Position numbers and translations under genes: made by a program. A stretch of 34,589 nt of DNA from an uncultured Bacilli bacterium (GTDB lineage Bacteria; Bacillota_I; Bacilli_A; RF39; UBA660): assembly GCA_944358435.1 (NCBI GenBank), contig CALVRD010000009.1, positions 1-34,589 on the forward strand, written 5' to 3'. Each line of letters starts with the position of its first letter. The first letter of the stretch is position 1. The notes under the pieces were generated by a model. The model was not told the DNA's origin. It ran no database searches and saw only the letters and a list, made by a program, of their open reading frames with translations. This document shows, one piece after another, positions 25,116 through 34,286 of this stretch.

Positions 25116-26330
25116 TCACCTCCTACTACTTATTCCCGCTAACATTCCACTTATCCAGGCAAAACTTAAGTTATAGCCACCACATTCACCATCAACATCT
25201 AATAACTCACCAATAATATATAAATTATCTTGAATAAGTGACTCCATTGTTTCTAAATTTACCTCTGTTAATGGCACTCCCCCACTACATACTTGGGCCA
25301 TATCAAATGAATTAGTACCTACTATATCAACTCTAAAATTAATTAGCTTTGTAATTAATAATTTCTTTTCTTCTAAAGATAAACTAGACAATTTTCTAGT
25401 ATCTGAAATATTACAAATATTTAAAATTACTTTTACTAATTTATTATTTAAAAGTCCCTCTAACAGCTCAGAAACACTGCGATCTTTAACTAACTTATTT
25501 CTTTCTTCCAACCAAGCTAAAGGATCACCTATTACAAAAGGCAAAAAATTTATAAGGACATAATCTTTTTTATTTTCATTTAAATCTCTACTAATAAAAC
25601 GACTTAAATTAAAAGTACAAATACCACTAATACCATATTCAGTTAACTGAATTTCTCCTGTTTCTTCTTTTATTACTTCATTATCAGAAATTAAAGTTAA
25701 TTTAACATCACTTCTAATACCATTCCAATCTTTAAAATATTTTTCTTTTCCTCTTAATTGAACTAAAGCTGGAAGTACTTCAATAATTGAATGACCAAAA
25801 CGTTTTACTAAATTATAACCATTACCATCAGATCCACTCTTAGGAAAAGCTTTTGATCCTGTTGCGATAATTAAAGCATCAGCCTTAATTGTTTCCTTGT
25901 TGTAATGAATAATAAAAAAATTATCTTTTCTATAAACTTCATCAATATAAATATCATTTCTTATTTCTACTCCTACTCTTTTAGCCTCAGTTACTAAAGC
26001 ATTTCTAACACTAACAGCTTGATTAGAATATGGATAATAATAGCCATTCTTTATTTTAGGAACAATACCTATTCTATTAAAAAAATCCATTATTTCTTGT
26101 TCGTTTTTAGAAGTAATTATTGAATCTAAACATTCTCTATTACTACTATTATAATGCCTTAAATCTTGATCAGAATTAAAGTAATTACATCTTCCATTAC
26201 CAGTAGCCAATATTTTTTTACCACAAACTGAATTTCTTTCAAATAAAATAACTTTATTATAATCTGTTTTAGCATAAATAGAAGCAACTAATCCTGATGC
26301 TCCTCCCCCAATAATAACAATTGTTTTCAT
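25116..26330 (-). CDS. HI0933-family (YhiN/YtfP) FAD/NAD(P)-binding oxidoreductase
   Basis: This 404-residue flavoprotein has GGGASG (8-13), CGKKILATGNGRCNY (about 39-53), a central substrate-domain insert, and the C-terminal signature LYIIGELLDVDGECGGYNLSFAWISG that completes the FAD pocket. It belongs to the HI0933 family, whose cellular substrates are generally unknown; some gut relatives act in bile-acid reduction (BaiN), so a reductase activity is possible but not shown. GGTGATATT precedes the ATG. An extended -10 (TGG-TATACT) lies immediately upstream. It leads a two-gene operon. Confidence 0.9.
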   Translation of the reverse strand: MKTIVIIGGGASGLVASIYAKTDYNKVILFERNSVCGKKILATGNGRCNYFNSDQDLRHYNSSNRECLDSIITSKNEQEIMDFFNRIGIVPKIKNGYYYPYSNQAVSVRNALVTEAKRVGVEIRNDIYIDEVYRKDNFFIIHYNKETIKADALIIATGSKAFPKSGSDGNGYNLVKRFGHSIIEVLPALVQLRGKEKYFKDWNGIRSDVKLTLISDNEVIKEETGEIQLTEYGISGICTFNLSRFISRDLNENKKDYVLINFLPFVIGDPLAWLEERNKLVKDRSVSELLEGLLNNKLVKVILNICNISDTRKLSSLSLEEKKLLITKLINFRVDIVGTNSFDMAQVCSGGVPLTEVNLETMESLIQDNLYIIGELLDVDGECGGYNLSFAWISGMLAGISSRR

Positions 26331-26345
26331 AATATCACCGCTTTC

Positions 26346-26354
26346 AGTATACCA
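26346..26354 (-). promoter_or_regulatory. Promoter of the two-flavoprotein operon
   Basis: On the minus strand TGG-TATACT lies about 16 bases before the ATG, leaving a very short leader. The -35 is weak. Confidence 0.4.
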
Positions 26355-26390
26355 TGTATAATTCTAAACATAAAGATTTTCCCAAAGGAA

Positions 26391-26418
26391 AAATAAAAGA
26401 GAATACTACTCTATCCCC
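26391..26418 (-). terminator. Terminator after the M13 peptidase gene
   Basis: On the minus strand AGAG and CTCT (stem 26398-26401 with 26409-26412), possibly extended by AAAG/CTTT pairing, are followed by TTTTATTTTT. It ends the ABC transporter-peptidase operon. Confidence 0.55.
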
Positions 26419-26439
26419 TTTTACTATTAATAATTATTT

Positions 26440-28368
26440 CTACCATATTTTTAATCTATCATTTTTATCAACAAACATTGGATTATTTTTAGAAACATTA
26501 TATACTTCATAAAATTTATCAGTTGATGCTAAAGTAGCATTTACTCTATATTTACCAGGTGAATGTGTATCTGCAAGTAATAACATCTTTGTATACTCAT
26601 CAGTTGACTTTTCAATAAATAACCTAGCAAAACTCTCATACATAGATTTAAATTCTTCTTTTGATGCTTTCTTTCTAGTCGCAATATCACTAATACATGA
26701 TATAGCCCCTAAGTCAGCAATATTTTCATCTACTGTTAATTTTCCATTTAAATAGTTCCCAGAAATAACTTCATATTTATCATAATAATCGATTACTTTT
26801 TTCTGAAGTCTCTCATAATTTTTAATATCTTCTTTAGTCCACCAATTAACCAAATTACCCTTCTCATCAAATTTAGCCCCATTTGAATCAAATGCATGAG
26901 TAATTTCATGAGCTATTATCATACCAACAGTTCCTAAATTTTCATAATAGTCTTTGTCAAAATCAACTAAATTAATCATTGCCGCTGGAAAGTTAATTGA
27001 ATTATCTTGTGGATTATAGTAAGCATTAACAATAGTCTCTCTCAATCCAAAAGACGATTCATTACTTTGTAATCTTTGATATTCATAATCAGATCTTGCC
27101 TTTAATATAGCTAAAATATTTTCTATTAATGTATTACTATTAGATAAATTATAATTATCTGAATATCTAGGATAATTAGAATCAAGTCCAATATTTACCT
27201 TAATATTTTTAGCCTTAGTAATGGCTTTTTCTCTAGTAGATTTACTTAACCAATCTAAATTTTTAAGACTATTTTCATAATAATTTAAAATATCATTAAT
27301 CATCTCTTCAATATAACTTTTAGCCTCAGTACTTAAATATTTTTGATCATACTGATAATCGATATCATATTGAAATAAATTTAAAACTATATTTCTTGCT
27401 AACTCCTCAGTAGAAGTTTGACCAACTATTCCTAATTGTTCATTTTCTAAGTCATTAGCAATTTTAGCATAATCATCAGTTAAATACTGACAATATGTTT
27501 GAAGTATCTTTAATTTTACACTTTCTTTTAAAACATCTAAATTATCATTAGTTAAAGAAGCATTAATTGCCTCATAATTACCTCTATCTAAAATACTTAT
27601 TTTTACATTATCAGGAATTATATCAAAATAAGTTGAATCTAAATTACTATATATTTTTTTTAGTTCATCTTTAGTAACTATATTATACATATTTTCAACA
27701 TCATTAAAGTAATCAGACATCTTAGATTCTTTAGCAATACTAGTATAATAATCCATTATCTTTTGAGATACATCTCTAGCTTTCTCTTTATCATAACCAT
27801 ATAATTTTAATAACTTTATTCCATATTGTTTAACAAGTGCTCTAGGATATAAGTAATCATTATCTACATAGTAATCACTAGGAGAAGAAAAATCAAACTT
27901 AACTGGATATAAATAAATCATATTTTTAGATGTATCTTTAAAATCAGCAGCAACTGTCATAGATGTAAACACCGATACTCCTAAATCGTTTTCTACAATA
28001 ATTGCTTTACTTATAAAATCTTTAATGTTAGAAGATCCATCAATTAAATTTAAATAATAAGTTAAAGTTGATAATCCACTATTATTTCTAGTCGTCGTAT
28101 TAATTACTTGATTATATAAAATTGTCATATTAGGATTAGCATTTGTCTTAATTAAATCTGAAATTATTGCCTTTACCTGATCATCTACTTTATCTTGACT
28201 ATCTTTAAAAAATCCCCAATAATATTCATCATCATTTAATTCATATTTTGAAATAATATCTTCATTAATGTAACTATAATAATCATCAGTTAATTTATTA
28301 TTTGCTAAAGAGCAACCAGTTAATAATATAATTAGTAAGGCTATTAATATCTCCTTTATATATTTCAT
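26440..28368 (-). CDS. M13-family (neprilysin/PepO-like) metallopeptidase, predicted lipoprotein
   Basis: This 642-residue zinc endopeptidase is predicted to be anchored to the outer face of the membrane. The N-terminal signal ends in a lipobox, LLTGC, with Cys19. The long helical M13_N part follows. The catalytic domain has NAYYNP (about 448-453), HEITH (about 487-491), the third ligand region ENIAD (about 548-552), and a C-terminal GKYRVNATL with a closing RLKIW; many relatives end in CxVW, so the ending is variant. The ATG at 28368 uses GGGGC overlapping the upstream stop codon; the gap to the ABC permease gene is one base. Coupling to an exporter suggests joint handling of a peptide. That is inference. 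Confidence 0.93.
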   Translation of the reverse strand: MKYIKEILIALLIILLTGCSLANNKLTDDYYSYINEDIISKYELNDDEYYWGFFKDSQDKVDDQVKAIISDLIKTNANPNMTILYNQVINTTTRNNSGLSTLTYYLNLIDGSSNIKDFISKAIIVENDLGVSVFTSMTVAADFKDTSKNMIYLYPVKFDFSSPSDYYVDNDYLYPRALVKQYGIKLLKLYGYDKEKARDVSQKIMDYYTSIAKESKMSDYFNDVENMYNIVTKDELKKIYSNLDSTYFDIIPDNVKISILDRGNYEAINASLTNDNLDVLKESVKLKILQTYCQYLTDDYAKIANDLENEQLGIVGQTSTEELARNIVLNLFQYDIDYQYDQKYLSTEAKSYIEEMINDILNYYENSLKNLDWLSKSTREKAITKAKNIKVNIGLDSNYPRYSDNYNLSNSNTLIENILAILKARSDYEYQRLQSNESSFGLRETIVNAYYNPQDNSINFPAAMINLVDFDKDYYENLGTVGMIIAHEITHAFDSNGAKFDEKGNLVNWWTKEDIKNYERLQKKVIDYYDKYEVISGNYLNGKLTVDENIADLGAISCISDIATRKKASKEEFKSMYESFARLFIEKSTDEYTKMLLLADTHSPGKYRVNATLASTDKFYEVYNVSKNNPMFVDKNDRLKIW

Positions 28369-28369
28369 A

Positions 28370-29533
28370 TTAAGCCCCAAATAAAACCTTTTCAGATTTA
28401 AATTTCTTAATTAAAAAATATAACATAATAACTATATATACTAAAGTTGATCCAATAGTAAGAAATAGATTTAAATAGTTTATATTTCCAGAATATAAAT
28501 CCATTAAAATAGTTGTATGACTAAGTATTGGTATTAAGTAAAATGCTATTGTCGAAGAAATATTTATGTATGATAGTATCATTGGTGCAATACAAACTAT
28601 TTGAAGAATTTGACCAGCAGCCTGTGCTTCTTTATAAGTCTTTGCAGAAGATGTTAACACAATTGCAATTGCCCCAATTAAGAAAGAAGCAACAATACAA
28701 ATTATTATTCCAAAGAATATTGCCCCAAAAGTAATACTAAATCCTTCATAAACTTCATACATATTTCTAGCAATAGAAAAACTTATTAAAGTTAGAATAA
28801 AACCAATTATTGAAGAAAAGATACCAATTATTACAGTTGCTATATACTTTCCTGTTATAAGTTCAGATGTTGTTATTGGTAAAGTTAAGATCGTCTCTAA
28901 AGTACCATTTTCTTTTTCTGTTGCAATAGCAGAAGTTGCCATATTAACTGCTGCCATCGCAATCGCCATAATAATATATGTAAATGAAATATCCATAACC
29001 ATATCAATCATCATACCATCAGTAGATATTTCTTCTCCATCAGGTGTTTTCATTTCATAAGTTATCTTACCATAAACGATCTCCGGATCAATATCTTCAC
29101 CTTTTAAATATAAATCACCTAAATATTTATTATAGGCATCTAAATAGGAAATTGCATAACTTCCAGCAGGAGAAGCCATAATATCATCACTAGAATATAT
29201 TATATATATGTTTTTTTCTTGATTAAAATCAATATAAGTTTCAATTTCCCCCTTATTATAAGCCTCCTTCATCTCACTAATATTTTTATAATAAGTTGGT
29301 ACAAGACGATATTCATTCAGAATACTTTTTTCAGTACTATTAAGTTCATAATTAACTCCAATATTATATTTAACACTTTCACTACCAACCATAGAATCTT
29401 CCATTTGTCCAAATAAGAAAATAAAAAAGGCAATTATAAAAGGAAATCCAAAAATTATAAAAATTGTTTTTTTATCCCTAAAAATAGAACGCAATTCTTT
29501 TTTTATAGTTATTATTATATTACTTTTCTTCAT
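28370..29533 (-). CDS. ABC-2 type exporter permease (NatB-like)
   Basis: This 387-residue membrane permease has one N-terminal segment (about 24-42), an extracytoplasmic loop of about 130 residues, and about five C-terminal segments from residue 180 on. It starts KKELRSIFRDKKTIFIIFGFPF, typical of NatB/ABC-2 permeases, and has the conserved ATEKENGTLETILTLPI coupling helix. NatAB exports Na+ in Bacillus subtilis, but relatives export other substrates. The gene overlaps its ATPase partner by 14 bases, with the ribosome binding site GGAGG inside that gene. Confidence 0.9.
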   Translation of the reverse strand: MKKSNIIITIKKELRSIFRDKKTIFIIFGFPFIIAFFIFLFGQMEDSMVGSESVKYNIGVNYELNSTEKSILNEYRLVPTYYKNISEMKEAYNKGEIETYIDFNQEKNIYIIYSSDDIMASPAGSYAISYLDAYNKYLGDLYLKGEDIDPEIVYGKITYEMKTPDGEEISTDGMMIDMVMDISFTYIIMAIAMAAVNMATSAIATEKENGTLETILTLPITTSELITGKYIATVIIGIFSSIIGFILTLISFSIARNMYEVYEGFSITFGAIFFGIIICIVASFLIGAIAIVLTSSAKTYKEAQAAGQILQIVCIAPMILSYINISSTIAFYLIPILSHTTILMDLYSGNINYLNLFLTIGSTLVYIVIMLYFLIKKFKSEKVLFGA

Positions 29534-30278
29534 AACTACCTCCTATTAAAGCAAAAAAACCATCTCTTAAATTAGTTGTATTAGTTTGTTTTCTAATCTC
29601 TTCTGGTGTTCCTATCGCAATAACACTGCCCTTATTAATCATGACAATCTTATCACAAATATTTTCTGCTTCTTCCATATAATGTGTTGAATACAAAATA
29701 CACTTATTATTCTTTTTCTCTTCTTTTACAAAATCTAAAATTACTTTACTAGATATAACATCAAGACCACTTGTTGGTTCATCTAAAATATAATATTTAG
29801 GATTATGAACTAAGCATCTAGAAATACCAGTTCTTTGATACTGTCCAGTTGAAAGTGTCTCAATACGTTGATGTTTAAAACTCTCCATTCCAAAACGTTT
29901 AATAATAGCATTTATCCTATCATCTAACTTATTTTTTGGAATATCATAATATTCACCACACATTTTAAGCAATTCATATGGAGAAATATCTTTATATAAT
30001 TTTGTATTTCCAGTTAAAAAAGCAATTTTTTTCTTTATCGCTATTTCATTTGTTTTATAATTTTCTCCATCTATTATTATTTCTCCCTCAGTTGGTGTCA
30101 TTATTCCTGCTATCATACGCAACAAAGTTGTTTTACCAGCTCCATTTGGTCCAATTATCCCAACAATTTCCCCTTCTTTAGCCGTAAAAGAAATATTATT
30201 ATCAGCCAAAAAAGAAGCTGTTTCTTTTTGATTAATTTTCTTTTGAAATTGCTTAGAAACATTTTTTACTTCTAACAT
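29520..30278 (-). CDS. ABC transporter ATP-binding protein (NatA-like)
   Basis: This 252-residue ATPase subunit has Walker A GPNGAGKTT (about 43-51), the signature LSTGQYQRTGISR (about 141-153, with Thr-Gly in place of the usual Ser-Gly-Gly-Gln order), Walker B YYILDEP, and the H-loop STHYMEE. It pairs with the downstream permease. The start ATG at 30278 is chosen because GAGGAG lies eight bases upstream; two earlier in-frame ATGs would sit on or before that site. It leads the operon with the permease and the M13 peptidase. Confidence 0.93.
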   Translation of the reverse strand: MLEVKNVSKQFQKKINQKETASFLADNNISFTAKEGEIVGIIGPNGAGKTTLLRMIAGIMTPTEGEIIIDGENYKTNEIAIKKKIAFLTGNTKLYKDISPYELLKMCGEYYDIPKNKLDDRINAIIKRFGMESFKHQRIETLSTGQYQRTGISRCLVHNPKYYILDEPTSGLDVISSKVILDFVKEEKKNNKCILYSTHYMEEAENICDKIVMINKGSVIAIGTPEEIRKQTNTTNLRDGFFALIGGSYEEK

Positions 30279-30309
30279 TTTCATTCTCCTCATCTTTATC
30301 TTTTTCTTT

Positions 30310-30318
30310 ATAATAACA
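30310..30318 (-). promoter_or_regulatory. Possible promoter of the ABC transporter-M13 operon
   Basis: On the minus strand an extended -10 TGT-TATTAT about 32 bases before the ATPase start; the -35 is only A/T-rich. Confidence 0.4.
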
Positions 30319-30368
30319 TTTTTCTAATATTATTAAAATATTTTAAAAAAAATTTATATAATTTTACC

Positions 30369-30400
30369 TAAAAAAATCATTTCTCAATCTAAGAAATGAT
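30369..30400 (-). terminator. Terminator of alr
   Basis: A perfect 9-bp stem (ATCATTTCT at 30376-30384 with its complement at 30392-30400) and a 7-base loop are followed on the minus strand by TTTTTT. It lies just after the alr stop. Confidence 0.9.
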
Positions 30401-30417
30401 CTATATTGTTAATATTA

Positions 30418-31500
30418 TCAAATAAAAACTCTTGGTACTCTATTAGATATTGTACTTAATATTTCATAATTAATGGTATGACATTGTTCCGCAATTTCTT
30501 CTAATGTAACATTTTTATTATCCCAAATATATACATCATCACCTACTTTAATATTAGCTATATCTGTTACATCAGCCATAAAACTGTCCATGCAAATATT
30601 TCCAATTATCCTACATTTTTGATTATTTATAACAACATAGCCACAATTTGAAAGATTTCGTCTTAAACCATCAGCATATCCAACAGGAATAGTTGCAACT
30701 TTAGTCTTTTTAGTTGTAATATATGTTTTAGAATAACTTACTGCTATATTTTCCGGCAATTCTTTTAAAAATACAATTTTTGATTTTAGTTTACAAATTG
30801 GCTTTAAGTTTATTTTATTATTTACATCTTTTGTTGGTTCATATCCATAAAGAATAATGCCTGGTCGCACCAAGTTTGTTGAATCAGATAAATAGCTTAA
30901 AATTCCTGTAGAAGCTAATGCATGAATATATTTTATATTATCTATTTTTTTCTTAATAATCTTTATCGCTGAATCAAATATTTTTAATTGTTTATTAGTA
31001 AACTTTTTATCACTGTCTGCTGAAGAAAGATGCGTATAAATCCCTTCTACTTGAATACATTTATTTTTTATAATTTTATCAAGAAAATCTAGTAAATCTT
31101 CTAAAAAAATACCAGTTCTAGACATACCTGTTTCTATTTCAAGATGAACTTTTATCTTTTCTTTTCTATTTATTAATTCATTTAAAAACTCAATAGAACT
31201 TAAGCCAATAGCAATATCATATGTAACTATTTTATCTATCTCAGAAATTGCCGGTTGATTCAAAACAAATATTTCATTTTTAAATCCTAGCTTTCTTAAA
31301 TCTACCCCCTCATCAACAGTGGCAACTCCAACAATAGTAAAATCTTTTATAACAGTTAAACATTTATTAATATATGTTCCATAGGCATTAGCTTTAATTA
31401 TTGGCATTATCTCCTTATTACCTATATATTTTTTTATTTCATTAACATTATCTTTAAAAGCATTTAAATCAACTTCTAAAACAGTTGATCTTGTAATCAT
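30418..31500 (-). CDS. alr: Alanine racemase
   Basis: Alanine racemase makes D-alanine for peptidoglycan. The PLP lysine is Lys36 in IIKANAYGTY. THLSSAD, VRPGIILYGYEP, the SYSKTY region carrying the catalytic Tyr, and NICMDSFMADVTD are typical. The length of 360 residues is normal. GAGGAG precedes the ATG. It is a single-gene unit between a terminator downstream and a hairpin upstream. Together with uppP it shows the organism makes peptidoglycan. A weak AT-rich promoter (TGA-TATATA about 35 bases upstream) is possible. Confidence 0.96.
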   Translation of the reverse strand: MITRSTVLEVDLNAFKDNVNEIKKYIGNKEIMPIIKANAYGTYINKCLTVIKDFTIVGVATVDEGVDLRKLGFKNEIFVLNQPAISEIDKIVTYDIAIGLSSIEFLNELINRKEKIKVHLEIETGMSRTGIFLEDLLDFLDKIIKNKCIQVEGIYTHLSSADSDKKFTNKQLKIFDSAIKIIKKKIDNIKYIHALASTGILSYLSDSTNLVRPGIILYGYEPTKDVNNKINLKPICKLKSKIVFLKELPENIAVSYSKTYITTKKTKVATIPVGYADGLRRNLSNCGYVVINNQKCRIIGNICMDSFMADVTDIANIKVGDDVYIWDNKNVTLEEIAEQCHTINYEILSTISNRVPRVFI

Positions 31501-31586
31501 AAAAATCTCCTCTTAAATAAATTTTATATATCATTTAATTTTTATGATTACTTAATACTAATTATTCAAAAAAATATATTAATTAA

Positions 31587-31622
31587 AAAAAGATTGAAAA
31601 AATTACTTATCTCAATCTTTTT
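31587..31622. terminator. Strong hairpin between alr and the decayed IS
   Basis: An 11-bp stem (AAAAAGATTGA at 31587-31597 with its complement at 31612-31622) has a 14-base loop and A/T tracts on both sides, so it can act in either direction. It ends ten bases before the left end of the IS remnant and may be the former terminator of whatever lay upstream of alr. Confidence 0.65.
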
Positions 31623-31631
31623 AATTTTTAA

Positions 31632-32287
31632 TGTAAGACTTTTATATATAATAAAAAGACAATAAGTCTAGTAAAATGTAATTATCCAAAAAACATTTTT
31701 ATTAGAAAGGACTTATTACTATGACAAGTATATCACATTATCAACATAGTTTAAATACTAAATATTATGCTGCTTTATTATATAGAAACGGAAATCGTTT
31801 GTAAGAGATATAAATGCCCTAAAGCATCTCTTATGCGTTAGAATAAAAGGTTTGATAAAACTAAGAACTTATTAATCGATAAATCTCATAAACTTCTATC
31901 AAAAAATCCTAACACTTATAAAAACTGATAATGATCAAGAATTTACTTACACTATGAAAACAGATAAAACACATTCTTGAGATAACCTTTTAAATAAATT
32001 AGGTATAACTGCTTAAACCCAGAGCTCCTAGACATAATAATAAAGTAAAAAGAAGTCATAAAAATGATCAACAAATATTCTATTAATATCTTAAATTCTA
32101 TTCTTATGATGATTTATTAAAACAAATGAACACATATCTTAAACGTTCCAACAATATTCCTATGCAATCATTGAATTGGCTTTCTCCACTTGAGATGAGA
32201 CAAAAATTATAAAAAAAAACAATATTCAATAATTACTAATTAACTATATAATATCGCTTTTATTTTTTATATAAATTTTGTCTAACA
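31632..32287 (+). mobile_element. Decayed, internally deleted IS481-type insertion sequence
   Basis: The segment contains a broken IS481-like transposase and is bounded by sequences that look like imperfect terminal inverted repeats. The left end begins TGTAAGACTTTTATATA at 31632. The complement of the right end, at 32287, begins TGTTAGACAAAATTTATATA. Both then continue into ATAAAAAG/ATAAAAG. About 656 bp remain, against roughly 1.1 kb for an intact element. No convincing target duplication flanks it. The transposase part is convincing; the exact ends are tentative. Confidence 0.65.
31721..32212 (+). pseudogene. IS481-family transposase remnant
   Basis: An ATG with an AAAGG site starts MTSISHYQHSLNTKYYAALL and stops after 27 codons. 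Shifting frame recovers CPKASLMR, stop, NKRFDKTKNLLIDKSHK, then KNPNTYKN. It next jumps to TDNDQEF (the second catalytic Asp region of the DDE domain). The last part is PRAPRHNNKVKRSHKNDQQIFY, stop, then KRSNNIPMQSLNWLSPLEM, the typical IS481 C-terminus. There are at least four in-frame stops and one or two frameshifts. The part between the N-terminal helix-turn-helix and the DDE core is deleted. The gene is certainly dead. Confidence 0.85.
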
Positions 32288-32309
32288 TCATTTACAATTA
32301 TACAATGAA

Positions 32310-32340
32310 AAAAGAAACAATGACTTTTATTGTTTCTTTT
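32310..32340 (-). terminator. Terminator of the HEXXH repeat protein gene
   Basis: A perfect 12-bp stem (AAAAGAAACAAT at 32310-32321 with its complement at 32329-32340) with a 7-base loop covers the stop codon. On the minus strand the 3' arm ends in a run of six T. Confidence 0.85.
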
Positions 32341-34174
32341 ATTTACTTTTACTTTCATGTTCCAGTTGCATATTTGTAATAATATCATCTTGTTTCATAC
32401 TAATAAGTTCTGCATTTATACCTTTTGCTTCTAAATAATTTTGTAATTTTTCCATGACTATTTCTGATTTTGCTATTTGTTCATTAATTGACATATATTC
32501 TACTTTATATGAATCAAAGTCACGAATTAATTCTTCAGCCTCTTCTTTTGTTCCGTAAATACCAGCTAGGGTTTCTTTTAGGCTAGAAATATCCCCTGTA
32601 TCATGAACTTTTTTAAATTCATCTGGACCAATAACTTTCATTAATGAACTGCCTAACAGTCCATCTAGTGTTGCCGGATTATAATCAAAATAATATTTAT
32701 GCATTAATGATAATAGATTATCGCCAATTTCTTCATTGGATACTCCAACTGTAGAACTTGGAATACATTCTAAAACATCATTATAATCATGACTATGAGC
32801 GCCATATTCACCATCTTTTATATAACTATATTGGATTGGATAATCTTTAGTTATTTGGCTTTTGTCTGAATAGTACTTTCTTACAATTTTCATTTCTAAT
32901 CTTGTGTCATGTGCAATTTCAATTTTAGGTGTAACTGTTGATTCATAGTTTCCTTCAGCTAAATAAGCTTGAATTAGTATATTTTCAGACATTGGTTTAT
33001 CATATTTAGCTTCATAATATTTTTCTAACATTTCTTTTATTTTAGGATTTACTTCTTTACGATTTATATCACTTTTTTCATCCAGATAATTTTCAACTTG
33101 TAAATCTATTAGTGAAATTAGTCTTATAGCATCATCTTCTGTTCCATAAATTTCTGCAAGAGCTTTAATAATAGGAGAAATATCGCCATTAAAATATGAA
33201 CTAATCATTTTCTCTGCACCTAATATTTCAATAAGAATTTTTGTAGCTATAACTGTATCGTTATATGCGACGCCTGCTGAAGGAGGATAATATTCTTGGG
33301 TTAATAGTTCAGTCATTCCCTCTTGATAGCGATAGCCAAGAGATGAATCTACTGGTATACAAAGTGAATGAGTTATTTCATGTAGTAAAATATATTCATA
33401 TGAGTTATGTATTACGTTTTCATAACAGGCATCAGGTTTTTCTAGGTTATCATTCATCTTAATTGTTGAACTTTGAAAATTCCAAGTACCACTATATTTT
33501 TTTGCTCCTGTTGTAATTTTTAAGTGACCATTTGAATATTTAATCCAATCTTTATTGATATATTTTCCTTGATCTTCTATTAAAGCATCAGCAACTTTTA
33601 AAACAAGAGCTTTATCTAAATCTGATAAATTAGCATTACTATCAATAATAGTACTATAGTCTTCAAGGGTAGTTGCTGAAAAGTTTTCTCTTGCTTCAGT
33701 ACAATAATTCATCACTGCATATGTATTTTGTATAGAATTTACATTTAACATTGTCATAAACATATTGATAGAGACAATTCCTGCAGCAAGAAGTCTCATA
33801 ATTCTAGTTTGTTTTAGATCACTATCTTCAATTCTATAAAAATAGCTTGTAGAATTATCATTATATCTAGCTAAGAGACTACTAATATTTTCATTATTTA
33901 CAAATTTTCCATTTTGTTTAAAGAACTTTAAACGAGATACTTTGTCAAAATATAATTGATACTTTTCATCGTTTATATCAACATCAGTTATATAAACATG
34001 ATTTATAGCATCTTTTGAAATCATTATGTATCTTGAAATATCATTCATAAGTGCTTTTTCTTCGTCTGTTAAGAAATATTCTTTATTATCATAGATCTTT
34101 TTATATTCTAATTGACCATTATTAAGAATATACTTATATAATATATCATTCAAAGTAAAACTTGCTATTTCCAT
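32339..34174 (-). CDS. Unknown membrane-anchored protein with HEXXH metallopeptidase signature and internal repeat
   Basis: I do not recognise this 611-residue protein as a named family. Residues 1-125 are predicted cytoplasmic. A single hydrophobic segment lies near 127-147 (LLAAGIVSINMFMTMLN). The rest should be outside. HEITH at 265-269 is followed by EGMTELL, with Glu289 exactly 20 residues after the second His, which is the gluzincin (thermolysin-like) spacing. A motif recurs: GDISPIIKALAEIYGTEDDA (about 330-349) and GDISSLKETLAGIYGTKEEA (about 527-546). Each is preceded by an ILGAEK/VIGPDE stretch. The second copy has no HEXXH. AGAGGTG precedes the ATG and a strong terminator follows. 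It is monocistronic and lies beside a dead IS. Confidence 0.7.
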   Translation of the reverse strand: MEIASFTLNDILYKYILNNGQLEYKKIYDNKEYFLTDEEKALMNDISRYIMISKDAINHVYITDVDINDEKYQLYFDKVSRLKFFKQNGKFVNNENISSLLARYNDNSTSYFYRIEDSDLKQTRIMRLLAAGIVSINMFMTMLNVNSIQNTYAVMNYCTEARENFSATTLEDYSTIIDSNANLSDLDKALVLKVADALIEDQGKYINKDWIKYSNGHLKITTGAKKYSGTWNFQSSTIKMNDNLEKPDACYENVIHNSYEYILLHEITHSLCIPVDSSLGYRYQEGMTELLTQEYYPPSAGVAYNDTVIATKILIEILGAEKMISSYFNGDISPIIKALAEIYGTEDDAIRLISLIDLQVENYLDEKSDINRKEVNPKIKEMLEKYYEAKYDKPMSENILIQAYLAEGNYESTVTPKIEIAHDTRLEMKIVRKYYSDKSQITKDYPIQYSYIKDGEYGAHSHDYNDVLECIPSSTVGVSNEEIGDNLLSLMHKYYFDYNPATLDGLLGSSLMKVIGPDEFKKVHDTGDISSLKETLAGIYGTKEEAEELIRDFDSYKVEYMSINEQIAKSEIVMEKLQNYLEAKGINAELISMKQDDIITNMQLEHESKSK

Positions 34175-34193
34175 AATACACCTCTTTATTTTT

Positions 34194-34202
34194 AGAATAT
34201 CA
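34194..34202 (-). promoter_or_regulatory. Possible promoter of the HEXXH protein gene
   Basis: On the minus strand TGA-TATTCT lies about 20 bases before the ATG with a T-rich -35. Weak evidence in very AT-rich DNA. Confidence 0.3.
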
Positions 34203-34286
34203 TAAAAATAAATAAGAATAAAAAATAATTACAGTATTTTACATTTTTTATATAAAAAAATAATAGTTAAAGATATATTTATATTT

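Noticed and set aside
31501-32338. A functional small RNA or second intact transposase in the alr-HEXXH gap
   Set aside because: The only coding signal is the broken IS481 remnant; the hairpins are explained as terminators.
32339-34174. Assigning the HEXXH protein to the M13 family because it shares HEITH with the nearby M13 peptidase
   Set aside because: It lacks the M13 NAYY and ENxAD signatures and the overall layout; the HEITH match is the generic zinc motif only.
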